Shown here piece by piece: positions 47,628 through 58,028 of a DNA stretch of 64,000 nucleotides. Each line of letters starts with the position of its first letter. Within the stretch, counting starts at the first letter, position 1. The DNA is from Blastocystis hominis (Eukaryota > Sar > Bigyra > Opalinata > Blastocystidae), in assembly GCF_000151665.1 (NCBI RefSeq), contig NW_013171830.1, forward strand, positions 124,001 to 188,000. The letters are read 5' to 3'. The position numbers and the translations under genes are program-made. The notes beneath the pieces were generated by a model, which saw nothing but the letters and a program-made list of their open reading frames with translations, made no database searches and was not told the DNA's origin.

Positions 47628-50600
47628 CTAAACTTTATCAATTTCTTGGAATTGGATAATAATATCATCCCCCTGGTTTGAATTTCCTAGTAGCACATTT
47701 CTCTTCAGCACGATCGTTTGAACTAACCCCACAGCGAAATCATCCGATTCCACCAACACATGGTTTCCATACCAAAAAACAGAAGGATATTCCACCTTCT
47801 GCGTCTCAACCGAGAACACAGCTCGTACCGCCTCCCCTCTCCGCTCCCAATCTTGCTCCATGTACTCTTCAAGTAGTCCGAACGTGTCAATCACGATAAA
47901 CCTCGCTATTTCCTCCTTCCCATCGAAATCGATCGCAGTCCGAACCGATACCGGCGTGCTCGTGGAGGAACTGCTCCGCAATCGCCAGTTCCCTTGCGAA
48001 TCTTTTTCGAATTGGCCTTCTTCGATGATGACGCTGGTTTCGGTTCGGATTCCCAGCGAAAAATCGCGAACGATGCAGGGAAATTCGACGGGCTGGTCGA
48101 AGTGGAGGGTGAAGATGCAGAGAAGGGGGATGGAGGGCGCGTTGTCCGCATGATTCACTTGAACCACGCTGACGAATTGGGTGGAATTGAGCGGATGGGC
48201 TTCGTCTGAATCGACGGGAATTGATTCCATGAGTAGAAGCGACGAAAAGGAAAGCGGACGAATGATGAGAGAGGATCTATCTTTGAGACCAAAACAAAGG
48301 AGAAACGTGGAACACGAGAACCGACAGAACAAATGATCCTCGATCTCCACTTTCACGGATCCCGTTTCGCTCAGAATGACTTCCAATTGACTTTGCGTCG
48401 GCAAAAACCGAAATGGCGGCATCGGGTTGACCAATCCCTTCAGTTTTTGCTTCGCCGCCACGCGATTCAGCCGCGTTTCCTCCGATTCGCCCCAGCTCCG
48501 CGGCTTCTGCACGATTTTCAGAAGCGAAATCAGCTGAGCGATCGACTCCACTTCCACCTGCACCGCGTGTCCGTTCCCGTCCAGTTGGACGTTCACACTC
48601 ATTCTCTTCCCTGATCCTGATTCTGATCCAGATCCAGATCCAGACTCAAACGCAGACTCCTCCTCGGATCCGAGAGTATCCAGCTGACTGCCTTGCCCTG
48701 CACTAGCTGTTGTTGGTTGTGTAAGTGGGACTGGAGGGTAGAGTTCGATCCCTTGATGTCGGCGATGCGTGTAAAACACGAGGTCCTCGAACACCCAGGG
48801 GCGCTGCAGCAGCTCCTGCGGCCGCACGGCGGGACATTGACGCGGAACGAGCGGCTTGCGACACTCCGAGGGGTTGAGCTGGAAGACGCAGCGAGGCGGC
48901 TGCACGACCGAGCGAGCCTGGTGAAAGAAATCGCTGGCGAAGGAGGCGGAGCAGCGAAGATCCCAGTGCGGATCGGTGGATTCTTCGTAGAGCGAATTGA
49001 CCTCTTGGATGTACTACAGCGTGAGGAGGACGGAGCCAGGAAGAACGTTGCGGAGATGTGCGTTGGATTGGATGCGGGAGATGTTGAAGAGATGGCCTTC
49101 GGTGGTGAAGAGCCATTCGCGTCCGCGGTATTGCGAGTCCTACATGCAAAAAGAAGCGAAGAAAGACGTTGGAATAGAGCAGATAGAGGTATTTGAGCGT
49201 TTCGGAGAGCATGAAGGAAGGCATTTCGCCGATCACTTCCCCCGTAATGATGTTTTTGATCGAAGCCCATCCGCACTACGCATGAGTTTGCTCTCCAATC
49301 CTCACTTTGGTGCGCGTATTGTTCAGCTGATGCAGAATCATCTTTCCCCAATGCACCATTTCCCCCGTTCCAAACACCGTATCGTGGTACATCATGCTCT
49401 CGATCACCTCCGGTCGAAGCGGGTAGCTAAGCGTTGAAAGCAACACACAATGCAACTCTTCGCCGCCATGTACTGCTTCGCGGGCTGCGATATTGAAATA
49501 CTCCGGAATATACCCGAAATAATCCCACACATACAGAAAACGCATCAGCGTCGTTTTTCCTCCCACATAATCTCCCGCTAAAAACTGAACGCCCGGCCAG
49601 AAAGCCGAAAGCGAATAGCTGAAAGGAACCAGCGTTTCCGGCTTATTGTAGTCCGAGACTTCATGCCAAAAGACTTTATCCTGCAATTCAACAACCATCC
49701 GATGATCAACCTTGTTGTAAACGTCGATCGCGTAATACAGCGTCATAAACATGTCATAGAGCTGGTTGTCATTGAGCAGAATGTACCCTTTCAAGAGATA
49801 TTCGTAGTAACTATCGCTGTTTCGACCAAAGCACGAGCTCAACTCCGTCCATTTCTCCTTCCGAATATCCAAGTGCTTTCCGACCATATCGTACGGCGAG
49901 CGCAATTCATACAGACGGACCATGCATCGCCGCGCCGTATCGATGTACTTCAAATCATCCGTCAGCGAAGAAAGCGCGGCAAACTCGAGTAAACACGAGC
50001 CGATTCCCGCCAGACTGGAGATCTGCGTCTCCTACACTTCAAAAAGCCGCGTGAGTTCGACGTTCCACAGCACGCCGAGCCGCAAATTCACCGATCCGAA
50101 CGCCAAACCGTTCGGTTGAAACGCTTTGAGCAATCGATCGCCAAGATCCCGAGCGAGATCGAGCAGATGATTGGAGTAGTGAAACGGTTTGGCTTCGGGG
50201 TGGCGCTGATTAAACGCCTCGATGATGGTTTCATTGTCTGTAAGCAGCATATGAGCGGAGAGAAGTCCTCCTAAGGTTCGAATGGTGGTTTCAAAGACGC
50301 TGACGTTCTCATCGAAGTCGAAATCGGGAAGGGCTCTATGTTTGCAATGCTCGACAAAGCGAAAACTCCAGTCGAATCACCGCATCGATGAACAAATCGT
50401 CGAATTCGAGAACGTGCAGCGTGTCCAGCGTGTCAATCAACGTCATATAGGGAATGTCTGATTGTGGAAAGCGAGCCTTGCCGCACGCAAGCGGATCGAG
50501 CTGTGGAGCTGGGTATGCGTAGGTCATATAGTTCGAATATCCGTGGAGGAACATCTCTTTGATTTCGTCTCGGATTTGATTTCGCTCATTCTATTTCAGA

Positions 50601-50711
50601 GTGAAGAGGTGTCGAGTGTACATTGCTAAGCGGCCGGTAAGGCACATCGTATCGATAGTTCTGTTGAGGTGTAAAAGAACGAATGGATTCCTCCGAAAAA
50701 AAGTCACACAT
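47628..50711 (-). CDS. EDEM: EDEM-type GH47 mannosidase-like protein
   Basis: EDEM/Htm1 proteins trim or recognise mannose on misfolded glycoproteins in ER-associated degradation. Family landmarks: EIKEMFLHGYSNYMTYAYP, MTLIDTLDTLHVL, VSVFETTIRTLGGLLSAHM, LEFAALSSLT, NSDSYYEYLLKGYILL, PLRPEVIESM, CGWASIKN..TGE, SETLKYLYLLYSN and EWLFTTEGHLF. Introns: 50591-50621, 50336-50366, 50032-50061, 49276-49305, 49140-49167 and 49014-49046. A long C-terminal extension (about 430 residues) follows the catalytic domain, as in EDEM3-like members. The start at 50711 is a compromise: no signal peptide follows it, yet the frame is open upstream into the secretory gene at 50728-51316, so one fused gene starting at 51316 is the main alternative. 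Stop TAG at 47628. Confidence 0.85.
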
Positions 50712-50719
50712 GAAAAAGG

Positions 50720-50727
50720 AACAAACA
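50720..50727 (-). terminator. Internal polyadenylation octamer TGTTTGTT in an open frame
   Basis: Exact octamer on the minus strand. Cleavage four bases before it, after the T of AACT, would turn AAC-T into AAC-TAA, creating a stop for the upstream secretory gene; this is the known Blastocystis mode of stop formation. It could equally be a chance match inside the EDEM frame. Confidence 0.45.
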
Positions 50728-51316
50728 TTCAAGTTCCGCAGCGAGATCCCGTCTGGGGTGGACGATTTCTCGCTGAAAGAGTCGATAAAGTTGAGCTCAT
50801 CGAAAGGAGCTTTCATATACACCATGTACTTGTCTAACGACACGACGGTACAGCAACCATAGTTAACCTGGGTGTCAGTAGCCATGATATCAAATTATAC
50901 GCGGATTAGAGAAGGAGGACCAGACTTCACGCCACTCTCTTGATACAATTCAGAATGATAATAGTTCCCATATGAAATATTTTTAGAATAATCCATATCG
51001 AGACCATAGAGCAATGTCTTATAAGTGGGAGAGAACGTGGGAACAAAAACAGTAGAGGAGCTCCAAGGAAACCGCCCTTTAATTGTAATATTTCTGTTTG
51101 GATAAAAGTTAATTGTCTATGTGGTTATTTAGTCATACTGACATACACTCCCACTCTCTTCGGAATAGAATGTCAACAAATGATCCTCCAAATTTACCAG
51201 ATTTGCCCGTCTATAATAAAAGCCAAATTCAGAGCGTACCTATGTGAGAAAACCGATTCAGCTGATCCAACTACAAAAATGCAATAAACGATGACTGCTA
51301 TTGCTGCATGCATCAT
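50728..51316 (-). CDS. Small secretory protein, or 5' part of the EDEM gene
   Basis: ATG 51316 begins a signal peptide (MMHAAIAVIVYCIFVVGSAES). Introns 51211-51239, 51117-51146 and 50868-50900 give an open frame through VNYGCCTVVSLDKYMVYM and PDGISLRN. No family recognised; it has N-glycosylation sequons (NIT, NIS) and two adjacent Cys. Two readings: an independent protein of about 165 residues whose stop is made by polyadenylation at the octamer 50720-50727, or the signal-peptide end of the EDEM protein, whose catalytic domain is otherwise leaderless. Both are open in frame. Confidence 0.6.
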
Positions 51317-51449
51317 AGCAGAACCCCGATCGATCAATAAATCAATTGTGAATTTCTCAAACACAACAAATCAAAACCAAAAAACATTTCATAACTCTCT
51401 GCAATCTCAAACCTTGTCAAATACCGGCATTTCTTCAGGACGCTACCCA

Positions 51450-53134
51450 TTACATCCCCATCCCCAACTCAACCTTCATTTTAGGCATTTCTTTAAAATA
51501 GGGATGATTCAACGCATCCTCTGCACTGATTCTCTTCTTCGGATCGAACTCCAGCAGCTGATACATCAAATCCACGCCGTTATTCGTCAAATATCGCATT
51601 CCCTATTCATAAAAAAAGCCCCGATTTTCGCCTCCTACCACCAGCGGCGCCGCTGGAATGAGTTCTCGAAGTCTGGGATAGCACTCCTTGCAGTGATTGA
51701 ACGCCCCGTGATACGGCGAATTCTCGAAAATGGAGCAATCGTCCTATTCATCACTCCTCTCCCCGATTCCAACGCCCGGAAAGCCCAATAACCGAAAGAG
51801 CTTCGCGAGCACATCGAACTCGCAGTCGCCCTGCTTGCACTGCACGATGGGCTCGCGCATAACGAACTCGTAGAAGATGCATCTCATCGAGAAAGGACCC
51901 AACACACTACCCGACGCTCCACAGATCGATTTTTTCGTCGTAGAGGATGCTGCGCGACGGAGGATAGCGAGCGTCTTCCTGCGGGTTGGCGAGGAGCTCC
52001 GGCGCTCGGTACACCAGCGTGCAGACGTGCTGCGTGTAGCGCTCCAACGGCCGACTGAACCGCCTGGCCATTCCGAAATCGCAGAGTTTGAGCACGCCGT
52101 TCTTGTAGAGGAGGTTGCTGGGCTTGATATCGCGATGGAAATACCATTTCTGGTGCAGATACGCGACGCCGGAGAGGAGCTGGTGGAGCAATGTCTTGAC
52201 CTCGCTGGCGGTCAGGTCGGTTTTGATGGTTCGGATGGTCTTGCCGAGCTCGAAAGGCTCGAAGTCCATCACCATATACACTTCGTTGAGCGTGTCGCCG
52301 ATGACCATTTCCTGCACGTGGAGGATGTTTGGATGGTGCAGGTCTTGCAGGACTTGCAGTTAGGAAAGAATCAATGGGTTACTGTTGATTTCGCGGAGGG
52401 CAGTGACGGGAAAGGCTTCTTGGAGAACCACGTTCTCGCTGAATTTGATCTAGAGAGCAGGCCGGAAAGAGGAGTACGCGCTTCAGAGCCACGATTTCTC
52501 CAGTTTCGATGTTTTGAGCCTTGTATACGATTCCGTAAGAACCCTCGTTGAGCCGAGCGATCTTTCGGTATTTTCCGACAGAGCGACACATTTGGATTTG
52601 CTCTGGAATTTTTGTCGAGCGCAAATCTTCTTCCGTAGCGTCGGTCTCAGGAGGTAATTCGACAAGGGGGTGAGAGGCGTAATAATCGTCCACAGGAGCA
52701 CTGTTTTCAGGCAAAGATACGGTGACTTCTGGAAGTTGCGGAGCGATAGGCTTCGCTTTTTCTACATATCATCCCTCTCACGTCACCAAACTTGAACTCT
52801 TTGCTTTCTTTCTTTTCCTCTCCTCCTCTGAATCACTCTCTTCGTCCCATCTTCCTCGCTTTATCTCTTTTTCTGCTTTCACAGGTTTTTCAGGCTCTTT
52901 CTTCAATATCTGCTCGTCACTCCTTTTATTCTGAATTTCCTTGACAACAGAGTGGAGTTCATCTAATACCTATAGATCACGGTCCCGTTGCCAGAGCACA
53001 TACATAGTTTTTCTCAGTGAATTCCATTCAGATACAAATCGATGGAAATCCTGTAGAGCAAAAAAATATGTAATTCCAGAATTAGAGCCTATTATCCCAT
53101 TTCAAACTATGAATTGCTTTAGAGTACTATTCAT
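51450..53134 (-). CDS. CDK11: CDK11 (PITSLRE)-type cyclin-dependent kinase
   Basis: Nuclear kinase of the CDK10/CDK11 group, linked to transcription, splicing and mitosis. A charged [18 protein letters not shown] head precedes the kinase: [19 protein letters not shown] (glycine loop with Asn for the first Gly), VALKRI, a PVTALREI helix in the PITSLRE position, [27 protein letters not shown] and a [17 protein letters not shown] end. Introns: 53051-53107 (57 nt), 52970-52999, 52762-52797, 52450-52477, 52353-52382, 51883-51910, 51744-51773 and 51603-51641. Stop TAA 51450-51452. The 27-nt first exon (53108-53134) overlaps the first exon of the divergent gene on the other strand, so the 5' end is the least certain part. 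Confidence 0.85.
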
Positions 53135-54391
53135 TGTGAAGCTTCTATTTGTTGCTATTTTCAGTTTTGTATCGTTCCGAGGGACTCCTTACACAATCGA
53201 AACTGAATTTCTTGTTGATGGATATTGGTTGTTTTTATAAGTAGATCCCCGTAAACCAATCTGAAACAATTTGCATTAATGAGGAAAGGGACTTCTTCCA
53301 CTTGATGGAGGATAAACTCGTCACTATCGTGTCTTCCCATAAAAACTTTTCTTTTCTTCCTACTGAAGAAAGCGACGTCTTCCTCTCCGAACTGCTTCTT
53401 TTGAAGAACAAAGGACTTCTGTACTAATGCTATTTTTCTCTAATCGTAGGGAAGAAGCGAATATTTTTGGCCACCTTGTTGATTCGAAAAGAGAAGAGGA
53501 CGTAGTGAGTCTCGTGATCACTCCCTACAATCACCGTTGCTTCAACGTGACCAACCAGAGCGAGGAGAGCGACCTGAACTTAGACATGCACATTAAGACG
53601 CGTACACCATCTGCCAGGTTTACAGCTAGAAATCTGTCTTCCCACTTTTCTCTTTTACTCCTTCGAGATCCTCCTCTTCCTCTTCTTCCCACAGTTCCAC
53701 TCTCTCAATCCTCTTCCCACATAGTCTCGCTATCAAGCAGACGGTTTTCGTCCTTCTCTTCCTCCTCCTCTTCCTCCTGGTCAATCTGAGTCATCCTTTG
53801 CTTCCTGCGCGGATCTTGACTTCCTCCTTCTACACAAACATTCTCCTTCCTTACGTGGTTATTCCGCTCAATCGGATTGGCTGCTTTATCCTCCTTCTTC
53901 TCTATCATTCCTCCATTAGGTTCCCATCATCTATTTCTTGTTTTGTAGAGGCGTCCACTTCATCCAGGCGCTTGCAAATCGGGTAATGCCTCTGCTTCAA
54001 GTGAGATGGAGCGCGATGCAAGCCCATCTGTCGAAGTGGAGAGAAAGCGTGAAATCTATGATTGCTTCTATATGGAGCGTGATTTCCAGCAGAGATACTG
54101 CGCTTCTGTACGGAAAATTATACTGGAAGGAGTAGGCATTCCATGGCGTTGCTGATTAGAATTCTGGGAACGATTACACTGGTTTTACTTACTTTTTACA
54201 TTTTCTTCCCCTATCAAATTAACGTCACCGTAGAGATCAGAATGATGTGCTGCATACTGCTTTTTGGTGCAGTAGCGTATGTCAAATGGTACTATGCGCT
54301 TGCTGTTGGAGTTTGCACAGCGCTCGTATCTGCTGTCTTTTATTGTGCCGAAAACTACTGCGTATTTGGCAACTGGTTTTCGAAACAATAG
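53109..54391 (+). CDS. Secretory-pathway membrane protein with several C-terminal helices
   Basis: About 360 residues. ATG 53109 starts a signal peptide ([18 protein letters not shown]). A lumenal-type domain with NQS, NFS and NVT sequons and two Cys (ETICINEER, HRCFNVTNQS) follows; its outline recalls p24/GOLD domains but I cannot confirm that. Then hydrophobic spans: LLFLFFPHL, VFVLLFLLLFLLVNL, IGCFILLLLY, and near the end LGTITLVLLTFYIFF and MMCCILLFGAVAYV. An amphipathic helix (IQALANRVMPLLQVRW) lies between. Introns: 53213-53243, 53421-53449, 53602-53629, 53694-53724, 53920-53948 and 54132-54159; the last removes an apparent TAG. The last 41 bp are duplicated at 57878. Confidence 0.72.
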
Positions 54392-54433
54392 GGTGTCACA
54401 AACTATTAATGTCGTACATTCTTCCATTCTTCT

Positions 54434-54441
54434 TGTTTGTT
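54434..54441 (+). terminator. Polyadenylation-associated octamer TGTTTGTT
   Basis: Exact octamer 43 bases past the membrane-protein stop; also present in the second repeat copy. Confidence 0.6.
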
Positions 54442-54509
54442 GTTGTAATCATTGTTAACCCATTTCCGCGGTTCTCAGGATTTTAACCTGATTTCACAGT
54501 TTGTTTTAG

Positions 54510-56414
54510 ATGCAGTCAACTACATTTGGAATTGATTTGGGAACTACTAATTCAGTAGCGGCATTATGGAAGAATGGAAGTATTGATGTGTTAGCATACA
54601 AGACTAGTTCCCATCTGTTTCCTTCTTGTGTTGCCTATAATAAAAGGAATCCTGCCCAAAGTATTGTTGGGTATTTTGCTAAACTAAAAATGCAAACCAC
54701 AAGCTATGGTGTTTTCCACAGTTGTAAACGCCTTCTCGGAGTTACTTATGACAATCCCATCGTTGCAAAAATGAATGGATCTGTGGGATATGATATACGA
54801 AATGGAGCTGATGACAAACTTGTCGTTGCTATTCAAACTGAAACTGGGGATGTAGTAAAACATCCTGAAGATGTCGGTGCTATGATTCTATCAGCAATCG
54901 CCGAAGAAATGAAAGCTTATGCTGGATATGATATACGAAATGCTGTAATAACAGTTCCTGCATATTTCGATCAATATAAACGAGATTTGACAAAATTGGC
55001 GGGTCAAATCGCGGGTTTGAATGTTCGTGCTATTATTTCCGAGCCTCAAGCCGCTGCTTATGCTTATCTTGATTTTACTACTGAAGAGCGAAATTCGACT
55101 TTTATGATATATGATTTAGGCGGTGGTACCTTTGATGTAACAATTTTAAGATGTGAAGGAGATCAATTCACAGAACTAGCTACTGATGGTGATATATTTT
55201 GTGGTGGTCTTGATTTTGACAAATTGATATTGGATGAAATGAAGCAGAGATACATGGAACAAATTGGGGAACCAATTCCTGCGAAGTTAATAGCCAAAGT
55301 TCTCTCAAATTGCGAGCAAGCCAAAATTGCTTTACTAACCTCTCCTCACACTGAGATAGAAATTACAGATGATGTGTATCTCAGTTTTACATTGGCTGAA
55401 ATGAATCGATTAATCGGCCCTAAACTTGCAGACACTTTGAAGATTTGTGATCGAGCAATTGCAGCAGCTAAAATCACTGTTTCAGATATTGATAGTATCA
55501 TTCTTGTTGGTGGTTCAACTCGACTTCTGTTAGTTGAAGAATTACTGAAAGGCCATTTTCCTACGATTCCTATAAAAGGAAACATCAGTCCTGATGAATG
55601 TGTGGCCTATGGTGCAGCTAAATATGGACATAATCTCGATTTACATCCAGATGTAAATGTGACTGTACCTGAACCTGCATTTGAAGCTGTTAAACTTGAT
55701 CCTGTACCTGTTCCGGTATATCCTGATTTGCCTGTAGTTGTTGAGCATATTCCAACTCCACAGCCTAGTATGGAACAACCCGTACGGGTTATTGATATTG
55801 CATGCGTGGAATACTTTGCTCGATGCCCTAGCGACATTGGAATTGCAAATAGAGGACGAATGGAAGTTCTCATTCCACGAAACACTGCTTTACCTAAGTT
55901 GGAGAAAAAATTGATTCGTTTGAGGAATGTCGAACGTCCACTAACTCGCATTCCACTTTATCAAGGCAATGATCCGATCGCTAAGAATAATGGAATGCTG
56001 AAGAGACTTGAAGTGAAATTGGAACTACACAAAGACGCTTATTTACTCATAATATTGGATATGCAGAAGGATGGATCTTTATCTGTGCGAGTAGTGGACT
56101 TTAATACTGGAGATAGTTACGAATACAAAGATATTCAATCAGCAATGTCACAAGAAGAATTGAGAGGTCGTCAAGATGCAGTTGAGCAAGAAAGAAGAAC
56201 TAGAAATTATGTAAGTGAAATGGATAACATTCGTAATCGACTACAAAAGTGGGGCTTCTCGCTGATAGAAGCAGGAGCCAGCGAAGAAGACCAAAAGATC
56301 ATTAACCAAAGAATAAGGCAGTTGTCGCGATTAGAAAGTTTTGAATTAACCGAAGATTTAACAGACGAAATCTATAATATTTTTGCTGAAATCAGCGAGA
56401 GGGTAATGGAATAA
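54510..56414 (+). CDS. Intronless Hsp70-like chaperone, pair 2 copy a
   Basis: 634 residues, a second Hsp70 subfamily distinct from pair 1. ATPase motifs GIDLGTTNSVAAL, IYDLGGGTFDVTIL and LVGGSTRLLLVEELL are intact; the linker region is replaced by a Pro/Val stretch; a diverged beta domain (RNTALPKLEKKLIRL, YQGNDPIAKNNG, EVKLELHKDAYLLIILDM) and a short helical end follow. No EEVD or KDEL tail. No introns, AT-rich codons. The stop TAA is followed by TTTGTTTG. Transfer from another lineage or fast divergence are both possible. Confidence 0.88.
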   Translation: MQSTTFGIDLGTTNSVAALWKNGSIDVLAYKTSSHLFPSCVAYNKRNPAQSIVGYFAKLKMQTTSYGVFHSCKRLLGVTYDNPIVAKMNGSVGYDIRNGADDKLVVAIQTETGDVVKHPEDVGAMILSAIAEEMKAYAGYDIRNAVITVPAYFDQYKRDLTKLAGQIAGLNVRAIISEPQAAAYAYLDFTTEERNSTFMIYDLGGGTFDVTILRCEGDQFTELATDGDIFCGGLDFDKLILDEMKQRYMEQIGEPIPAKLIAKVLSNCEQAKIALLTSPHTEIEITDDVYLSFTLAEMNRLIGPKLADTLKICDRAIAAAKITVSDIDSIILVGGSTRLLLVEELLKGHFPTIPIKGNISPDECVAYGAAKYGHNLDLHPDVNVTVPEPAFEAVKLDPVPVPVYPDLPVVVEHIPTPQPSMEQPVRVIDIACVEYFARCPSDIGIANRGRMEVLIPRNTALPKLEKKLIRLRNVERPLTRIPLYQGNDPIAKNNGMLKRLEVKLELHKDAYLLIILDMQKDGSLSVRVVDFNTGDSYEYKDIQSAMSQEELRGRQDAVEQERRTRNYVSEMDNIRNRLQKWGFSLIEAGASEEDQKIINQRIRQLSRLESFELTEDLTDEIYNIFAEISERVME

Positions 56415-56418
56415 ATAG

Positions 56419-56572
56419 ATAAACAATCAATTTGTTTGTATATAATAAAGGAGGTGGAGGACGAGTGGGATAACTAAATTGAGGTTGATTTGTCAAACTA
56501 GTATCTTGTTGTTTTCGAAGTTGAATGAATCTATTTCTGTAAGAATCAAGATTGAAACGGGAAGTATCGGAG
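56419..56572 (-). pseudogene. Duplicated 3' tail of the ARM-repeat gene
   Basis: Reads on the minus strand the last 50 or so codons of the 60-64 kb gene (from about RFNLDSYRNRFIQL to PTRPPPPLLYTNKL), nearly identical to 60035-60188, with no upstream body. It marks the right breakpoint of the Hsp70 duplication. Confidence 0.88.
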
Positions 56573-57876
56573 AATGTAATACATAATGAATGATATTGTC
56601 CGATAGAACAGACCCCAATGATGTACAGACAGATAGAGCAGTGTAGCTTCGTTCCAGATAATTTGTTAAATGCAAATGTACAAGATCGATAGCTTAAAAA
56701 ACAAACAAGTAATCCTTATCGAAAAACAAATGCAAATTAAAAATGGAAATATGAATTTCTGTGATCCAGAGTATATTTAAGTGAAAGGAATGATAATTGT
56801 TGGCCAATTTCATATCAGTATAAAACTAGATCAAAGGGATCTCGTTTCTCAACATTGTCCTATTGCTTTTTTCTAAAGAGTATACCCGGTTATGTCAACT
56901 TTGACTAAACTTATGAGTACTCTTAATGTTAATATTGTCATTTCATGCAGTAATCTCGGTCAGTAGCTCTCTATTATCTATTGTTTTATGTTGTATCATC
57001 ATCAAATGCACCATTTGAGATATAGTCCTATATGTACAGTACTATCCACTTTTATTATTCTTATAATTTCTACCGATATTTGTATATCTGCAAATTGGTA
57101 TCCTTATTATTATTATTATTTATTGAGCCTCTCTGTATGATCAACAGTAAAATGTCCAACACCCAATGTAGGTTTCAACCAATGAAGTGATGATAAAGAA
57201 AAACACTTTATCTGTGATGACGAAAAGTAGTTCTCGTAAATACAATATGGACTAACACCATACGCGTAACCAGACTAGTAATCTTCCTCTGTGGCCTATA
57301 TAAAGTGTAAGGTACTTAATCTCAACTTTATTCTTATATATTTGAAACGATAGAATAATGATTCCTGTGTTTAGGACGAATAATACTGTCCCATTAAAAC
57401 AAAAAGATGAATAAGAGCATCGTTGTCCAAATAGTTCGATTAGTCATAGTAACAGATAAGAAGAGTATTTTGTCTAGAGCGTTATCATCAGTCCTAGAAA
57501 AGTCTCTTGATACTATATGATTGACAAATAAACCCATTATGACTAGAAATCTACAATTAGGAAATGAAATAACAACGATAGAGTGTAACGGGAGAATCCT
57601 TACCAGCAATTATTATAAAAATACTGATTATAATCGTCTGTATACGAAATAATGCTGGATGCTCTTCTAGAAAAAAGAATGCATATAACCTTAACTAGCT
57701 TAATTCAACAATATCTCTAGATTATTATATCAAAGAATCTAGTATAGTTATCAACCTTATCCCAAATACACAGACTTGTCACAAATACTTCAGTATCAAG
57801 ATATGAACTTTTATCATCAAGAAAACAGTCACAAATCATTCAAGCGACAGTGTTATTAAAATGACATTCATGCCAT
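56573..57876. other. 1.3-kb unique AT-rich spacer between Hsp70 pair 2 copies
   Basis: No homology to either flank. On the minus strand a hydrophobic open stretch at 57394-57609 (VIMGLFVNHIVSRDFSRT, then TIWTTMLLFIFLF) plus a possible upstream exon (HPALFRIQTIIISIFIIIA, about 57610-57675) suggests a small membrane protein or its remains. I could not complete a gene: no start, no convincing stop, and the joining intron would be 53 nt. The rest shows nothing beyond AT-rich runs. Confidence 0.35.
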
Positions 57877-57877
57877 A

Positions 57878-57918
57878 AAAACTACTGCGTATTTGGCAAC
57901 TGGTTTTCGAAGCAATAG
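57878..57918 (+). pseudogene. Duplicated 3' tail of the secretory membrane-protein gene
   Basis: 41 bp matching 54351-54391 with one or two changes, including the stop codon TAG. No gene body precedes it. Confidence 0.85.
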
Positions 57919-58028
57919 GGTGTCACAAACTATTAATGTCGTACATTCTTCTTGTTTGTTGTTGTAATCATTGTTAACCCATTTCCGCGGTTCTCAGGAT
58001 TTTAACCTGATTTCACAGTTTGTTTTAG

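Larger units (their letters stand above)
54351..56572 (+). repeat. Direct repeat copy 1 of Hsp70 island 2
   Basis: Contains the last 41 bp of the membrane-protein gene, the intergenic region, Hsp70-like gene 2a, and a 154-bp tail of the downstream ARM gene. Repeated at 57877-60188. Confidence 0.92.

Noticed and set aside
50586-50885. Start of the EDEM-like gene at ATG 50885
   Set aside because: This ATG falls inside a 33-nt intron of the upstream reading frame (50868-50900) and gives no signal peptide.
54143-54391. Separate 82-residue membrane protein gene beginning at ATG 54143
   Set aside because: The ATG lies inside a 28-nt intron (54132-54159); removing it joins the segment in frame to the preceding gene.
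57394-57609. Small hydrophobic open frame as a full gene, perhaps TMEM18-like
   Set aside because: Resemblance is only topological; no start, stop or intron model could be completed, so it is mentioned in the spacer entry only.
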